DNA of 64,000 nt, from assembly GCA_001936135.1 (NCBI GenBank), contig CP012816.1, positions 871,501 to 935,500 on the forward strand, written 5' to 3'. The notes beneath the pieces were generated by a model. The model was not told the origin of the DNA and made no database searches. It worked only from the letters and a program-made list of their open reading frames with translations. Made by a program: the position numbers and the translations under genes. Each line of letters begins with the position of its first letter. Position 1 is the first letter of the stretch. Below, piece by piece: positions 48,884 through 59,400 of this stretch. Source of the DNA: Saccharomycopsis fibuligera x Saccharomycopsis cf. fibuligera. Its lineage: Eukaryota; Ascomycota; Saccharomycetes; Ascoideales; Saccharomycopsidaceae.

Positions 48884-49571
48884 GATTGTCGATGATGATG
48901 CATTTTTTTGTAAAATAAAACAAAGTGGCTACCATATTAAATTTTGATATAAATATACAATAAATTAGTTTTAAAAATAGGAATAGTACATGTTGTAGGT
49001 ATTAGATGGTAATGGGTACTAGTAAGTGAAGATGTTTTTATTGATCTCGGAGTTTGCAGTGTGTCAGGTGGATTTACACGTGATACTTATAGCGCCATAG
49101 TCAAACAGCGAATACATAGCCATTACACACAGTTTCAATCACAAACACGACTGACTCCACAGACTGCTACAACTACTGGTGATACTGGTAAATCATTTGA
49201 GCGGTATCACAGCCATCTTTAATGGATTCTATCCACCAGCAGTGACAGCAGCTGACCGAGATAAAAGTTTACCCACAATTCTCTAATCTTAGCCGAAGCA
49301 CAACACAACATAATACACTACAACAACCAACCATCAATATATACTGCCAAAACCACAAACACAATTACAAGCGCATTCTCTTTTCATCATAAGCACTGCT
49401 ATATTAGATTTGTGCAGCAGACCCAAGAAATTTTCAAAAATTCATCTGTTTAGGTACTGTCTCCGCTTTTAGCAACTAGTCTGCTGATCCTTCTTTGTGG
49501 GTTATTAGTGTTTCCAGTAAACTAGATCCAGTGGTGACGAACAAACCTATAGAAACAAAATAAACTCACAG

Positions 49572-49602
<31 letters not shown>

Positions 49603-49657
49603 ATCCAAGACAAAACGCTTTACACTTTACATTACCAAGTATTAAATACACAACAAC
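48884..49657. other. BAT-HYM1 spacer
   Basis: 774 bp with CACGTG at 49077-49082 and a CA repeat just before HYM1. No gene seen. Confidence 0.5.
49572..49600. repeat. (AC)n microsatellite
   Basis: 29 bases of perfect AC repeat, 58-86 bp upstream of the HYM1 ATG, probably in its 5' leader. Confidence 0.9.
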
Positions 49658-50758
49658 ATGGCTTTTTTGTTCAAACGAAACCCGAAAACTCCAGCAGAGC
49701 TCATTCGAGTGCTAAATGATCAAGTTGCCAAGCTCGATGCTTCCGGTGATAAGCGAAAGAGTCAAGATGAATGTGGCCGATACTTGTCCCAAGTTAGAAT
49801 TATCTTATATGGCGATGAAGATAACGCTCCTCAACCAGATCAAATAGGTCAGCTTGCTCAAGAAGTTTATACCACCGATTGTCTTTATTTGCTTGCTTCT
49901 AATTTACCTAGCTTAGCCTTTGATTCAAGAAAAGATGTGGCCATCTTGTTTTCCACATTATTGCGGCGTCATATTGGTAATCTATCCCCCACAGTAGATT
50001 ACTTGTTATCTAGACCTAAGATTTTGCAAATCTTATTTAAAGGGCCTGAAATACCAGAAATCACTTTAACAACGGGACAAATCATCAGGGATTGTATCAA
50101 ACATGCTTCAATTGCAGAATTTTTATTGAACGACAAGATATTTTGGAATTATTTTCGGTATTGCTCTACTAGCAATTTTGAGAATTCTACAGATTCTTTC
50201 AATACCTTGAATGATCTACTCACTGTACATAAAAAAGTGGTAGCTGAATGGTTTCGTAATCCCAAAAATGTTGAATATTTTATCAAATCGATTAATGCAC
50301 TAATAAAAGATGGCAATTATGTTACGAAAAGACAGTCAATAAAATTATTGGCTCAACTTATTTTGCAGAAACAAAATAATGGTTTAATGATTAAATATGT
50401 GGAAAGTTCAGAAAATTTGAAAATAATTATGAATTTACTCAGCGACAAGTCTAGAAATTTACAGTTTGAGGCATTTCATGTATTCAAGGTGTTTGTTGCT
50501 AATCCGAAAAAATCTAAACCAGTATCGGATATTTTGATTAAAAATAGAGATAAGTTGTTGTTATTTTTGAAAAACTTTAGTGTGGATAGACGTGATGACG
50601 CAGTCTTCAATGAAGAAAGAGAATTCCTTATAGAACAAATTGAAGAAATGCCAAGAATTAATTTGTTGCATAATAAAAATTTGAACCAGCAGCAGCAGCA
50701 ACCCCAGCAAACGCAACAAAAACAGCTTAAGCCTCAACCGCTGCAACCCCAACAGTAA
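49658..50758 (+). CDS. HYM1: Mo25-family scaffold Hym1 (RAM pathway)
   Basis: Hym1 supports the Cbk1-Kic1 kinase network that controls Ace2, cell separation and polarised growth. The 366 aa form an armadillo-like helical repeat. Mo25 segments are FLFKRNPKTPAELIR at the start, LLRRHIGNLSPTVDYL, LTTGQIIRDCIKH, YFIKSINALIKDGNYVTKRQ, LQFEAFHVFKVFVANPKK and FNEEREFLIEQIEEM. The last 25 residues are a Q/P-rich tail not typical of the family and contain a CTG codon. No intron is evident. Confidence 0.95.
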   Translation: MAFLFKRNPKTPAELIRVLNDQVAKLDASGDKRKSQDECGRYLSQVRIILYGDEDNAPQPDQIGQLAQEVYTTDCLYLLASNLPSLAFDSRKDVAILFSTLLRRHIGNLSPTVDYLLSRPKILQILFKGPEIPEITLTTGQIIRDCIKHASIAEFLLNDKIFWNYFRYCSTSNFENSTDSFNTLNDLLTVHKKVVAEWFRNPKNVEYFIKSINALIKDGNYVTKRQSIKLLAQLILQKQNNGLMIKYVESSENLKIIMNLLSDKSRNLQFEAFHVFKVFVANPKKSKPVSDILIKNRDKLLLFLKNFSVDRRDDAVFNEEREFLIEQIEEMPRINLLHNKNLNQQQQQPQQTQQKQLKPQPLQPQQ

Positions 50759-50833
50759 ACTCAGCTGCGACAACAATAAACCCAGCTGTAATGATAATCT
50801 CTTCCTCAATTACCACATCGATTCAAAGGAGGA

Positions 50834-50850
50834 CGTCAGTAATGCTGACG
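50834..50850. other. CGTCAG-TAATG-CTGACG hairpin
   Basis: A 6-bp perfect stem with 5-nt loop, 76 bp after the HYM1 stop codon. Confidence 0.5.
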
Positions 50851-51860
50851 GATTAATCCATTTACATTTTTCTTTTTTTACGTTTTTCCCCTTAGTTGAT
50901 CATCAGTTTTATGCTTGCTTGCCTTTCTATCTACTACGGATGTTTTGTTTCTTTTGCATTATAGCCACGCCCATAACATCTTGTTTCTAAATGAACTCCA
51001 ATCATACGTTATCTCATTTTTACATTATGCTTCTTTTTTTATCCCATTTTTAGACCATAGTTATACTATAGGTGAAGGCACATGAGATTTCAATCATTTT
51101 TGCATTTTGCCATCAGTATTTAGTCATGTCATAGTAAACGTCTGAATGCTATTGAGTGATTTTTTGTTTCAAGATTGTAGTTATTGCTGTTATGTCGTAA
51201 ATAACTTCGTTTATGTAGCGCGCTTAGCACTATATGTGTGTCCTTTTGATCATCGCTGTAATGAATTCATGCAGAGAAGCAAAGCGATCTATTTGACAAA
51301 GATGGAGATGACGTTGATGCTGATGATATCGATGTTGTATTGATCTATTAACAGTGGCTGTGTCAAACTACAGATTGAATAAATTAGGAAAACATATACT
51401 TTTAAGTGTACTGAACTGTACCAAATCCACATTATAGTTCTACGAGCAGAACAAAATAGTTTTCGGACAGTGTACAAACTGTTTCACATCGCAGGACGCT
51501 ATCTATTAATAATTTCAATGTCAATTCGATTGTACATTATTTGAATTATTTGAAGTATTTTTTGGAAAGACAAAAATTCAAGTCAATGATTGATCTCTTC
51601 CCATATTATAATCATTGTCAACATTTTCAACAAAAGCAATAAGAACAATAGCGATATCAATAGGAAGGAAGACAGTAAGAACAGAACTAACGGCGACAGG
51701 AACGAGGTAGTGCAATTCTATCCAATCACCAGCTACATATAATTCACTCACTTCAATTCAATTCGGTTTGATTCAATTAAGCTCAATTTGCTATATATTT
51801 TGAAGCTCTAAACACTACGCAAAACAGCACAGTTAAATTTAGCCTAATTATTATTCTACT

Positions 51861-51930
51861 AAATTAACATACCATCGTATCTTTATGTTAATTTTTATAC
51901 CTCAAATTAACATAAAGATACTTTTTTTTT
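51861..51930 (+). promoter_or_regulatory. Two mutually exclusive hairpins plus T9 upstream of VPS36
   Basis: A perfect 18-bp inverted repeat: arms 51877-51894 and 51904-51921 with a 9-nt loop, followed by T9 (51922-51930). The first ten bases of the right arm, AAATTAACAT, also occur at 51861-51870 and can pair instead with 51885-51894 (10 bp, 14-nt loop). The two stems compete for the same strand. The element ends 65 bp before the VPS36 ATG, so it lies in the promoter or leader. Confidence 0.8.
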
Positions 51931-51995
51931 CTTTATTAAAACATATAAAGCCACAACACAAGTGTTAAAATATTCGAAAACTTAAAATTTTCAGA

Positions 51996-54704
51996 ATGAA
52001 CAGCATCCCACCATACTACCATTTTGCTCACTTAACCGCCTCCCAAACCCCTATACTTCAACCTCAAGAAACCATTCACAACCTCCTTGATCACGTTGGC
52101 TTATATCAAGGTGAATACAAAATAGTTAATCGCCAAAGCGGCCGAATTTACTTAACTAACCTAAGGTTGATTTATGTTGATGACTTGGACCCTGTTAATG
52201 AATCAGTATGGTTTAAGCTAGGAGATATGGCGAGTTTGAGTTATTACTCGGGTTTTTTGAAGAGCTCACCAAAGATTACGATATTCTTCACGGATGAGGC
52301 TGTTAATCGGTTAATTTTGAGTGAGGATAATACTGATTATGGTTATAATAAGCCGAATGCAATTACAAATGATATAGATAGGCAGGAGGACGAGGAGGGT
52401 GATCTGGTCAAAAGGAATATAGTGAATAACAGTATTGGGGTTAACAATAGTGGTAGAAGTCGAATAGGTCCTTCCGGGACAATTGGTAACGATAGTGACT
52501 TTGTCAATGGTAACAGTAAGGGTAAAAGCAGTGCTGGACTGTGTCACATTACATCAAGAAACCAAAACGCGGCGGATGTTGAACATAAACATTTAATCAC
52601 TAACAAAATCTCCACTAACAAAAACAGTAAAACCCTCAGCGATTGTAAGGGTAGTAGCGACAAAAATAACTGCTACGAAATCATACCATGGAAATGCAAA
52701 ATATGCAGTCATACAAACACCCTTAGTTCTCAATACTTTGACCTTGACATGATGCTAAATCCCAACCTAAACTCCGCAGTCAGATTCCCCAACTGCATAA
52801 ATTGTGGCATTGCAGCTTCAAAAAGCAGCATTAGTAATGCGATTAAAAAATCTAGAAGTCGCGAGGAGAAAAAATTGGAGAAGCAGAAAAAATTGCAAAA
52901 GTTGAAGGAACAGAAAGAGTTGGAAGAAAAAGAAAGGAAAATGAAAAGTGGAGATTTAATTGATTTGGATAGTGATTTGCCATTTTTTGTGAGTTATGAT
53001 TATGGTAGAGATGGTAATAATAACAATAACAGTAAAGATATTAAAAATGATAATATTAATGATGTACATGATGGTAATAAAGTGGGGAGTAACGGGGGTA
53101 TAGGTCCTTGTATTGACATAAATAATGACGCTAGTTCAGTGGCATTATCAGAGCAAGTTCACAATGACAGCAGCAGCAAGAGAAGTCTTCGCCGACAGAA
53201 TCAGTGCGGCGTATGTACGTTCATTAATCATCCATTGATGAAGAATTGTGAAATGTGCGGTACTTTGTTACAACCTCAAACTTTCTCATCCAATAAAAGT
53301 ACCCAAACATTGCCCCCAAATAACACTATCTACAACAATAGTAGTAGCAACTCAAAAAACAGAGCCAAAAGCAAATTGAACTATAACAGTATTAATAAAT
53401 TAAATAATTTAAACGATTTAATTATTATCAATGTTGAAAACAACGCGACAAAGCAAGCGTTCAAAGCACCATACATCAAGCTAAGTTTCAGAGACGTTAG
53501 TAATAATCTGAACATACTAAAAACTTTTTTAAAACAATTTCAAGAACTCATTGATGATGTACGACTTAATGAGATGTATAAGAATGCAGAGACAAACGTC
53601 CTGGTGCAGAAAATTATTATGCCTTCGAGAAACAGAGCACCCAATGAAATTTTTGCTAACAATGATGCTAATGTTGCCTCTGTTAATAAAAGTGTTCAGA
53701 TTGATGCTATTGATAGCCAAAATGGGCAATTTCAGCAAGGACAAAAACAGCGGCAACGCCCAAATTTAAAAGCGGGAATATCAGCATTAGAAAAAAAGCA
53801 AGGCAACGTTATTCAAGAAAACGAATTAATTCTAGAATCATCACTTGAAGATTTAAACTCATTGATGTCAAAGGCTCAAGAATTGCAAAACTTGATTCAA
53901 TCATTTGATAAAATCTTGAAGATTAATAATGGTAATGGCAATAGTAATGCAAAGTATAGGGAAACCCTAGATGAGTCAAGAAACATGTTGGGCCTTAATA
54001 CTAATGATAACAATAAAAATGGTAGCAACGGTATCAATAATATTGTTTTGAATAACAATTTCAATTTTTTAAACAAATTGAGCAACAAAGAACTATTTTA
54101 TAAAGAATTGGCTAGAAACTTGTCTACGTTTTTGCTAAATTATGTCTTTGAGAGTCCTGAACAAAAAAAGCAAAATCAAATGCAAGTTCTAACTCATGAA
54201 TATTCTGGCGGTATAATAACCTTAACCGATTTATACTCTTTATACAACCGAGCTTTGGGATTCAATAATAATTTAATCTCTCCTAGTGATTTATTGAATT
54301 CTGTTTCATTGTTTGACGAATTAAAACTACCTTTGAAGTTTCGTAAATTCACCAAGTCTGGCCTTAAAGTGATTCAAGATTATAGATCTTCTAGTGATGA
54401 GGAAATTTTAAATAGCGTTATTGAGTTGTTGGTGGCGGAAAAGTTTCAACTTAATGGTAGGTCGAATGTTGACGGTATTGATGATTTTTATTCAGAATCT
54501 GGCAGAAAGGAGGATGAATTGGTACTTGGGGAACCAGTGAGCAAAGGTCTAAACATTCAAAAATTGGTATCACATTTTAATTTAAGCGTCGGGGTTTTGA
54601 AAGAAATTCTTGACATCGGACTTGACCAAGGCTTGTTGTTGATTGATGCAGATATCTCGGGCTCTAATTATTTCTTGAATGAAATCGTCGATTATGAATG
54701 GTAG
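51996..54704 (+). CDS. VPS36: ESCRT-II subunit Vps36
   Basis: Part of ESCRT-II, which sorts ubiquitinated membrane proteins into multivesicular bodies. The 902 aa are far longer than S. cerevisiae Vps36 (566). The N-terminal GLUE domain is split by inserts: first part about 1-110 (GEYKIVNRQSGRIYLTNLRL) and last part near 490-530 (APYIKLSFRDVSNN). Two NZF zinc fingers lie inside the insert: CKICSHTNTL...CINCG (about 233-270) and CGVCTFINHPLMKNCEMCG (about 405-425). The tandem winged helices of ESCRT-II follow from about 700 (FVFESPEQ, GGIITLTDLYSLYNRALG, LVSHFNLSVGVLKEILD). The extra length is N/S/K-rich low-complexity sequence. The start at 51996 gives the expected NSIPPYYHFAHLTASQTPIL entry. 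Confidence 0.93.
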   Translation: MNSIPPYYHFAHLTASQTPILQPQETIHNLLDHVGLYQGEYKIVNRQSGRIYLTNLRLIYVDDLDPVNESVWFKLGDMASLSYYSGFLKSSPKITIFFTDEAVNRLILSEDNTDYGYNKPNAITNDIDRQEDEEGDLVKRNIVNNSIGVNNSGRSRIGPSGTIGNDSDFVNGNSKGKSSAGLCHITSRNQNAADVEHKHLITNKISTNKNSKTLSDCKGSSDKNNCYEIIPWKCKICSHTNTLSSQYFDLDMMLNPNLNSAVRFPNCINCGIAASKSSISNAIKKSRSREEKKLEKQKKLQKLKEQKELEEKERKMKSGDLIDLDSDLPFFVSYDYGRDGNNNNNSKDIKNDNINDVHDGNKVGSNGGIGPCIDINNDASSVALSEQVHNDSSSKRSLRRQNQCGVCTFINHPLMKNCEMCGTLLQPQTFSSNKSTQTLPPNNTIYNNSSSNSKNRAKSKLNYNSINKLNNLNDLIIINVENNATKQAFKAPYIKLSFRDVSNNLNILKTFLKQFQELIDDVRLNEMYKNAETNVLVQKIIMPSRNRAPNEIFANNDANVASVNKSVQIDAIDSQNGQFQQGQKQRQRPNLKAGISALEKKQGNVIQENELILESSLEDLNSLMSKAQELQNLIQSFDKILKINNGNGNSNAKYRETLDESRNMLGLNTNDNNKNGSNGINNIVLNNNFNFLNKLSNKELFYKELARNLSTFLLNYVFESPEQKKQNQMQVLTHEYSGGIITLTDLYSLYNRALGFNNNLISPSDLLNSVSLFDELKLPLKFRKFTKSGLKVIQDYRSSSDEEILNSVIELLVAEKFQLNGRSNVDGIDDFYSESGRKEDELVLGEPVSKGLNIQKLVSHFNLSVGVLKEILDIGLDQGLLLIDADISGSNYFLNEIVDYEW

Positions 54705-55214
54705 TCGGGTTAATGATTCTTTTTCGTCGCGGTGATCTAATGAGTTAATATCATTGGCTTTTCAGTTGAGTTCAGTTATGTATTAGATGCTTGGTAGAAA
54801 ACACACAATAGTAGTAAAATCACGGTATCACATTTTGATACAAAAAAGCAGGAAAAAAAATTGGAAAAAAAAATGGGAAGTACATTTGTAGCTTTCAAAT
54901 GTATAAAAGCGTATTATTTTCTAAAGATCAGTAAGGTAGTAATACCTTTCCAAAGTTGCAAATTATGATTCTATGATTTCTAATAAAGCGACATAACTAG
55001 GACAAAAATATAAAAAATTATAGAAAAAAATTATTCAAGGAAAGAAACCTGAGAATGTAAATCAGAAAATTTATGATATATGTATATGATACAGTGTGAG
55101 AAAAAGGACAAAAAAAGCAAAGTAGATTAAAAGAGTTAGCTGGCTTTTGAATAGAAATATTTGAGGCCGTGAGCCTATTGTTAAAAAGTTGTATTTCTTA
55201 TTTTCAAAACTCCC
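54705..55214. other. Convergent VPS36-GPI-protein spacer
   Basis: 510 AT-rich bases. A TACATTTG/CAAATGTA stem with 7-nt loop lies at 54881-54903. No gene. Confidence 0.5.
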
Positions 55215-55643
55215 TCATGCCAATACTGCCGTTATCAACAAGGAAATAGCAGCAGCACAAATAGCATTATTTCTGTTAACAATCAGTCCGGCATTTTCAG
55301 AATGAGTAGCACTACTGGTATTAGAAGTAGAAGTAACATTGGAAAAGTTACTGGACGTTGCAGAAGTAACATTTTCTTTGTTGTTGTTAGATATATCTTT
55401 TTGATATGGATTATGGTCCACGCTGCTACTTGAAGAAGCAGCAGAGGTAGTAGTGCTGTAATTGCAAGGTTTTTTGCCCTCATTTAGGGCTTTGAGATAT
55501 TCTTCGATGCCACCGGTGACGTTGAAACATGTTTGCTGGGTTTTTGCTTGGACTTGGTTAATTTCATCAGGATCTATGGCCTGCAATGCCGAGGCGATGA
55601 ACGGTAAAAAGCTAAGGAAGAATAAAGAAACAGAAAGCTTCAT
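55215..55643 (-). CDS. Small GPI-anchored cell-surface protein
   Basis: 142 aa with three parts. A signal peptide (LSVSLFFLSFLPFIASALQA) is followed by a short ectodomain carrying two cysteines (QQTCFNVTGGIEEYLKALNEG and KKPCNY). A Ser/Thr/Asn-rich stretch has about six N-glycosylation sequons and is probably O-mannosylated. The C-terminus is hydrophobic (AICAAAISLLITAVLA), after a likely omega site in SENAG or RNNA, as for GPI attachment. It is probably on the plasma membrane or linked to the wall. I do not recognise a named family. Confidence 0.82.
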   Translation of the reverse strand: MKLSVSLFFLSFLPFIASALQAIDPDEINQVQAKTQQTCFNVTGGIEEYLKALNEGKKPCNYSTTTSAASSSSSVDHNPYQKDISNNNKENVTSATSSNFSNVTSTSNTSSATHSENAGLIVNRNNAICAAAISLLITAVLA

Positions 55644-56464
55644 ATTTGTTCAAATTACAAACTATTTTCTTGTTTGCCTGAGTATGTATTTGGTGAAAGG
55701 GTTTTCAATAACGAAAAAGACTTAAACAAAGCGATTATTTGTAAGGAGATAGTTTATCAATGAGAGAGCGAAGATCTGTTTTGACAGGGAAAAGAAATGC
55801 AGGATAAATAAAAGAGCATAGGCTTATATTCATATATATTCTATTCATCCCAGTGCCCTCTAGTCAGTATGTCCCTGATGTGCCCAGAACATACCAAAAA
55901 TCTGATGCGATGTTGGTCAATCTACAGCCCTGAACGGTGGGTCTATGTAGACTAACAATACAAACTACATGATAGTATGCACTTTACAGTATGTTAATGC
56001 AGGTACCACATGGCATTTTAGCAGCGATCCACCAGCAGTTGAGTTTCAGTTGTTGGTGCTAATATATTATAATTTTAATTGAACACTGGTCGCTCTTCTT
56101 CCCCAGTTTCACGCTTTGTCAACAGGTTTCATAGTATATGTTGTGTTTGAAAGAAGGTATTTACTATGGGATCACAATTAGTTAGCCACACACGTCTTAG
56201 AATGGAAGATGAACAAGATCCGAATTCTCCTCTGTTACCCTCGAACCCAGCGGGCTGGTACTTTGCGAGAAATCGAAAAGAGTGGAAAAAAGCGGGACAA
56301 AAACAAAGAGAAAAAAATTAAAAAATTCATTATTAACGAGTATCACCACCATAGTAGTATGCTCATCGGCGCTTAAATCACCGTAAAGGAAAGTAGCCGC
56401 CAACCGTTTCTCACTGCATTTTAAACCCAATTATCTCTGTCACCCATACCATTACTAGCTCGCA
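55644..56464. promoter_or_regulatory. GPI-protein/TRM732 divergent promoter
   Basis: 821 bp. Contains a TCATATATATTC TATA-like stretch near 55828-55840 on the GPI-gene side and a CACCCATAC motif about 20 bp before the TRM732 ATG. No gene. Confidence 0.5.
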
Positions 56465-59400
56465 ATGGTGGACATTCCCGAGAAATTCTTGGTTTCGGAC
56501 CTTATACTCAATGAGAGTGACTGCGCAGAGCTTAAAAAGCTTCTCATAAAGCTCAAAGGCCCCGACTTAATATCCCCAGTTGGAACTAACAGTCACAATA
56601 CCAATTCCAACGATAACGAAAATATTGACCCCAGTCACCAAAAAGTCGCTATCGAGTACTTATTTCCTCCTCTTTTCAATACTTTGAAATCGTACCAGGG
56701 TCTCGGCGACCTTAGACTTATTTGCTGTGATGCCTTATCAATCTGGTTGCTCAGATCAGTGCAAATATTGGGACTTAAGAATATCAAGCGTGATAATCCA
56801 TTGCTCGCCAAGTTACTGAGCTTCATGTCCGATGACAATGCAACTTTTCTTTTTGACTATGTTGTTGATTTTTGGAATGAAAGTGGTTCACCTCTTAGCA
56901 ATGCTCTTAAGGATTTGCTCTCAAAGATGGTAAATTTTTTGACTAGCTTTAGAGGAGTTTTGGTGGAGGATGGTTCTGTTTCAACTTCCAATCAACAAGC
57001 CACTTGCACGTTATTTAACAGCTGGTGTACTAAAGTCTTGAAAAATATTCCACACAGTAAAAGAGTTCTTTACTTTTCTATCCAAACTTTGTCTAAACAC
57101 ATTGACACTCAAATTATTTTAAATCAATCTCCCACATTCATTGAAGACTCACTAAGTCAAATGTACTCTAATGCTTTTGCGAATTCCGTCGCCAAATGCG
57201 TGGCAGCAGTGCTTGAAGGAATATATCGAAACTGCGACAAGCAGCAGGAAAACGATACTAAAAATGATATCACTACCTCTTTTGAAATCAAGTGGTTGAA
57301 TATCTGGAAAGACCCAGTGATACGTTCGTTGAAAAGTCTGGTTTTGTGCCGCAATGTTCAAATATATTTACTCCCATTATTGTTCAAAATTCCACATGAA
57401 CCTAGGCAAATATATAAGTACTTTTTGAGACAGGTTTTAGACACTGAAAGCGACAGTTTTGATATTTCCCAGTTGCTGACTAAAGAAGATACTTTTAAGC
57501 TTTCATTATACTTGGGTTGTTTAAGAATTGGACAAGAATTGCTGATTGATGAAGAACCTTTTGATGGTGATGATCCAATCATTAAATTGGACTTTGTCAA
57601 ACAACTTCTTGTTCACGAATTCAAAACAATAAGGTTAACAGCATATGCAATCTTGACTTCTTCAGTGAAAACCGCCATGCCGGTGAAAACTTATGTATAC
57701 GACATTTTCAAAAACATTGCTGAGATTTACTTTGTTGATGATGATCCAGATGCAAGAAACGAATTTCATAGTTTGACGAGAAATTTCATTCTTAGAGTGC
57801 GTGATTCTTCCTATGGTATTAGTAGAAAATTAATGACTTTGGAGAAAAAGGGGTTAAATCACGGTAATGATGATATGAAGGCACAAATAAAAGCGGCTGA
57901 AGAATTTTTGTTGTGGTTGATCGAACATATTAAAATTCAAATTGCACCCGGGGTTACTTATCAGCGTCTCAACTTGGGTTACAAGTTACTATTATCATTG
58001 ATTTCTTCTGGTATAGATAAAAATGTGCCTGCCAAATACCACGACAAAAAACATATTAATTACCCCTTCCACGTCAATCTTTTCACCAAGGATTTGATCC
58101 GTTTGCTCGTGGATAACATCGCTAATAATTTTGATGATATCAGAGAATACTCCGTCAAGGCTTTATTGATGGCTCCAACCCCATTGGAAGGGTTTAGTGT
58201 AGAAGAATCAATTTATGAATTGTTTTTGAAATCGGTACATATTTTGAGAAATATTCAAGGAAAGCAAAGTGATAGTGGTGCCCGACTTTTACAATTTGTC
58301 TTCAAATATAACGACGCTCAGAATAGAAGCCACGAAAACAAAAAAATCATTAATTATGTGCTCAATTGCTTAGAAGAGAATGTTGAGGCGGCAACACAGA
58401 ATTTGGCTGATGCTGTCAATGGACATTCAGTGCATGGCCTTTACAAAGGATTCAGTGTCATTGTGGAGAATTACAATTTTGCGAAACTTGATCAGCAAAC
58501 CATCGATGAATGGAAAATAATTGTCAGTCGTTTAATGAAAATTATCCTCAAGAACTGGGACGTTACTAAAGACATCTTGTCTACAGAATCGCCAGAAGGA
58601 AATGTCCCTGAAGAGTTCAGAAACAAGACCGCTGATGTTAGGTATGGTCATGTTGCACAAGTTGTCTCTAACTATGCATGGAGATCCGTCAAAGATTCTT
58701 CATTAGTATTGAAACAATTATTGATTAGAGCTCCGAATTCCATTCTTGGAAATAGTACAGTCTTGCAAATAAGTGAATTGATTCTTACACAGTTAGGTTC
58801 AGTGAATCACAAGGGCGCTTTTTATTCAATCTACCCAACTTTTGAAGAATGTTGTCATCGTTGCTATAGACAAGACTCACCAGAACTTCATGATGCGCCA
58901 GTTAAATGGTTAAACTATAACCTTGACCTCATCAATATCAGATCAACATACATTATCCGTCGGTCTGCAGGGTTACCTTTCTTGATATCAATTATTTTGA
59001 TTGCTGAGAATCGTGTTTTGAACAAGAGCAAGTTGAGAAGAAGTGATCGTCCTCTTTTTAGACACACATTTAACAAATTAATGGAAATTGCTAGAAAGCC
59101 AGCCCTTGAAGAAGATTACAAGTTGAATGAAAATATTGAATTGCCACAAGTGCACGCTTTCAATTGTATCAAGCAGCTTTTTGTTGAAGCTCAATTATCA
59201 GACATATCAGCTTTTTTTGTTGGTGATGGTTTGGATTTATCATTTTGGGCCATGCAATCAGGAATTTGGGCAATTCGTAACTGTGCAGTGATGTTATTTG
59301 CTGCTTTGGAGAACAAACTTTTTGGCTCCAAAAAAGTAGGTGACTATATTATCCCTTACTCTTCTCGGCTTTTTTTTTCAAAATTTAAGGGTATTAAGCT

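Larger units (their letters stand above)
50759..51995. other. 1.24-kb HYM1-VPS36 spacer
   Basis: Holds a small hairpin in the HYM1 3' flank and, next to VPS36, a long perfect inverted repeat with an overlapping alternative stem. An ORF at 51146-51343 is not supported. Confidence 0.55.
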
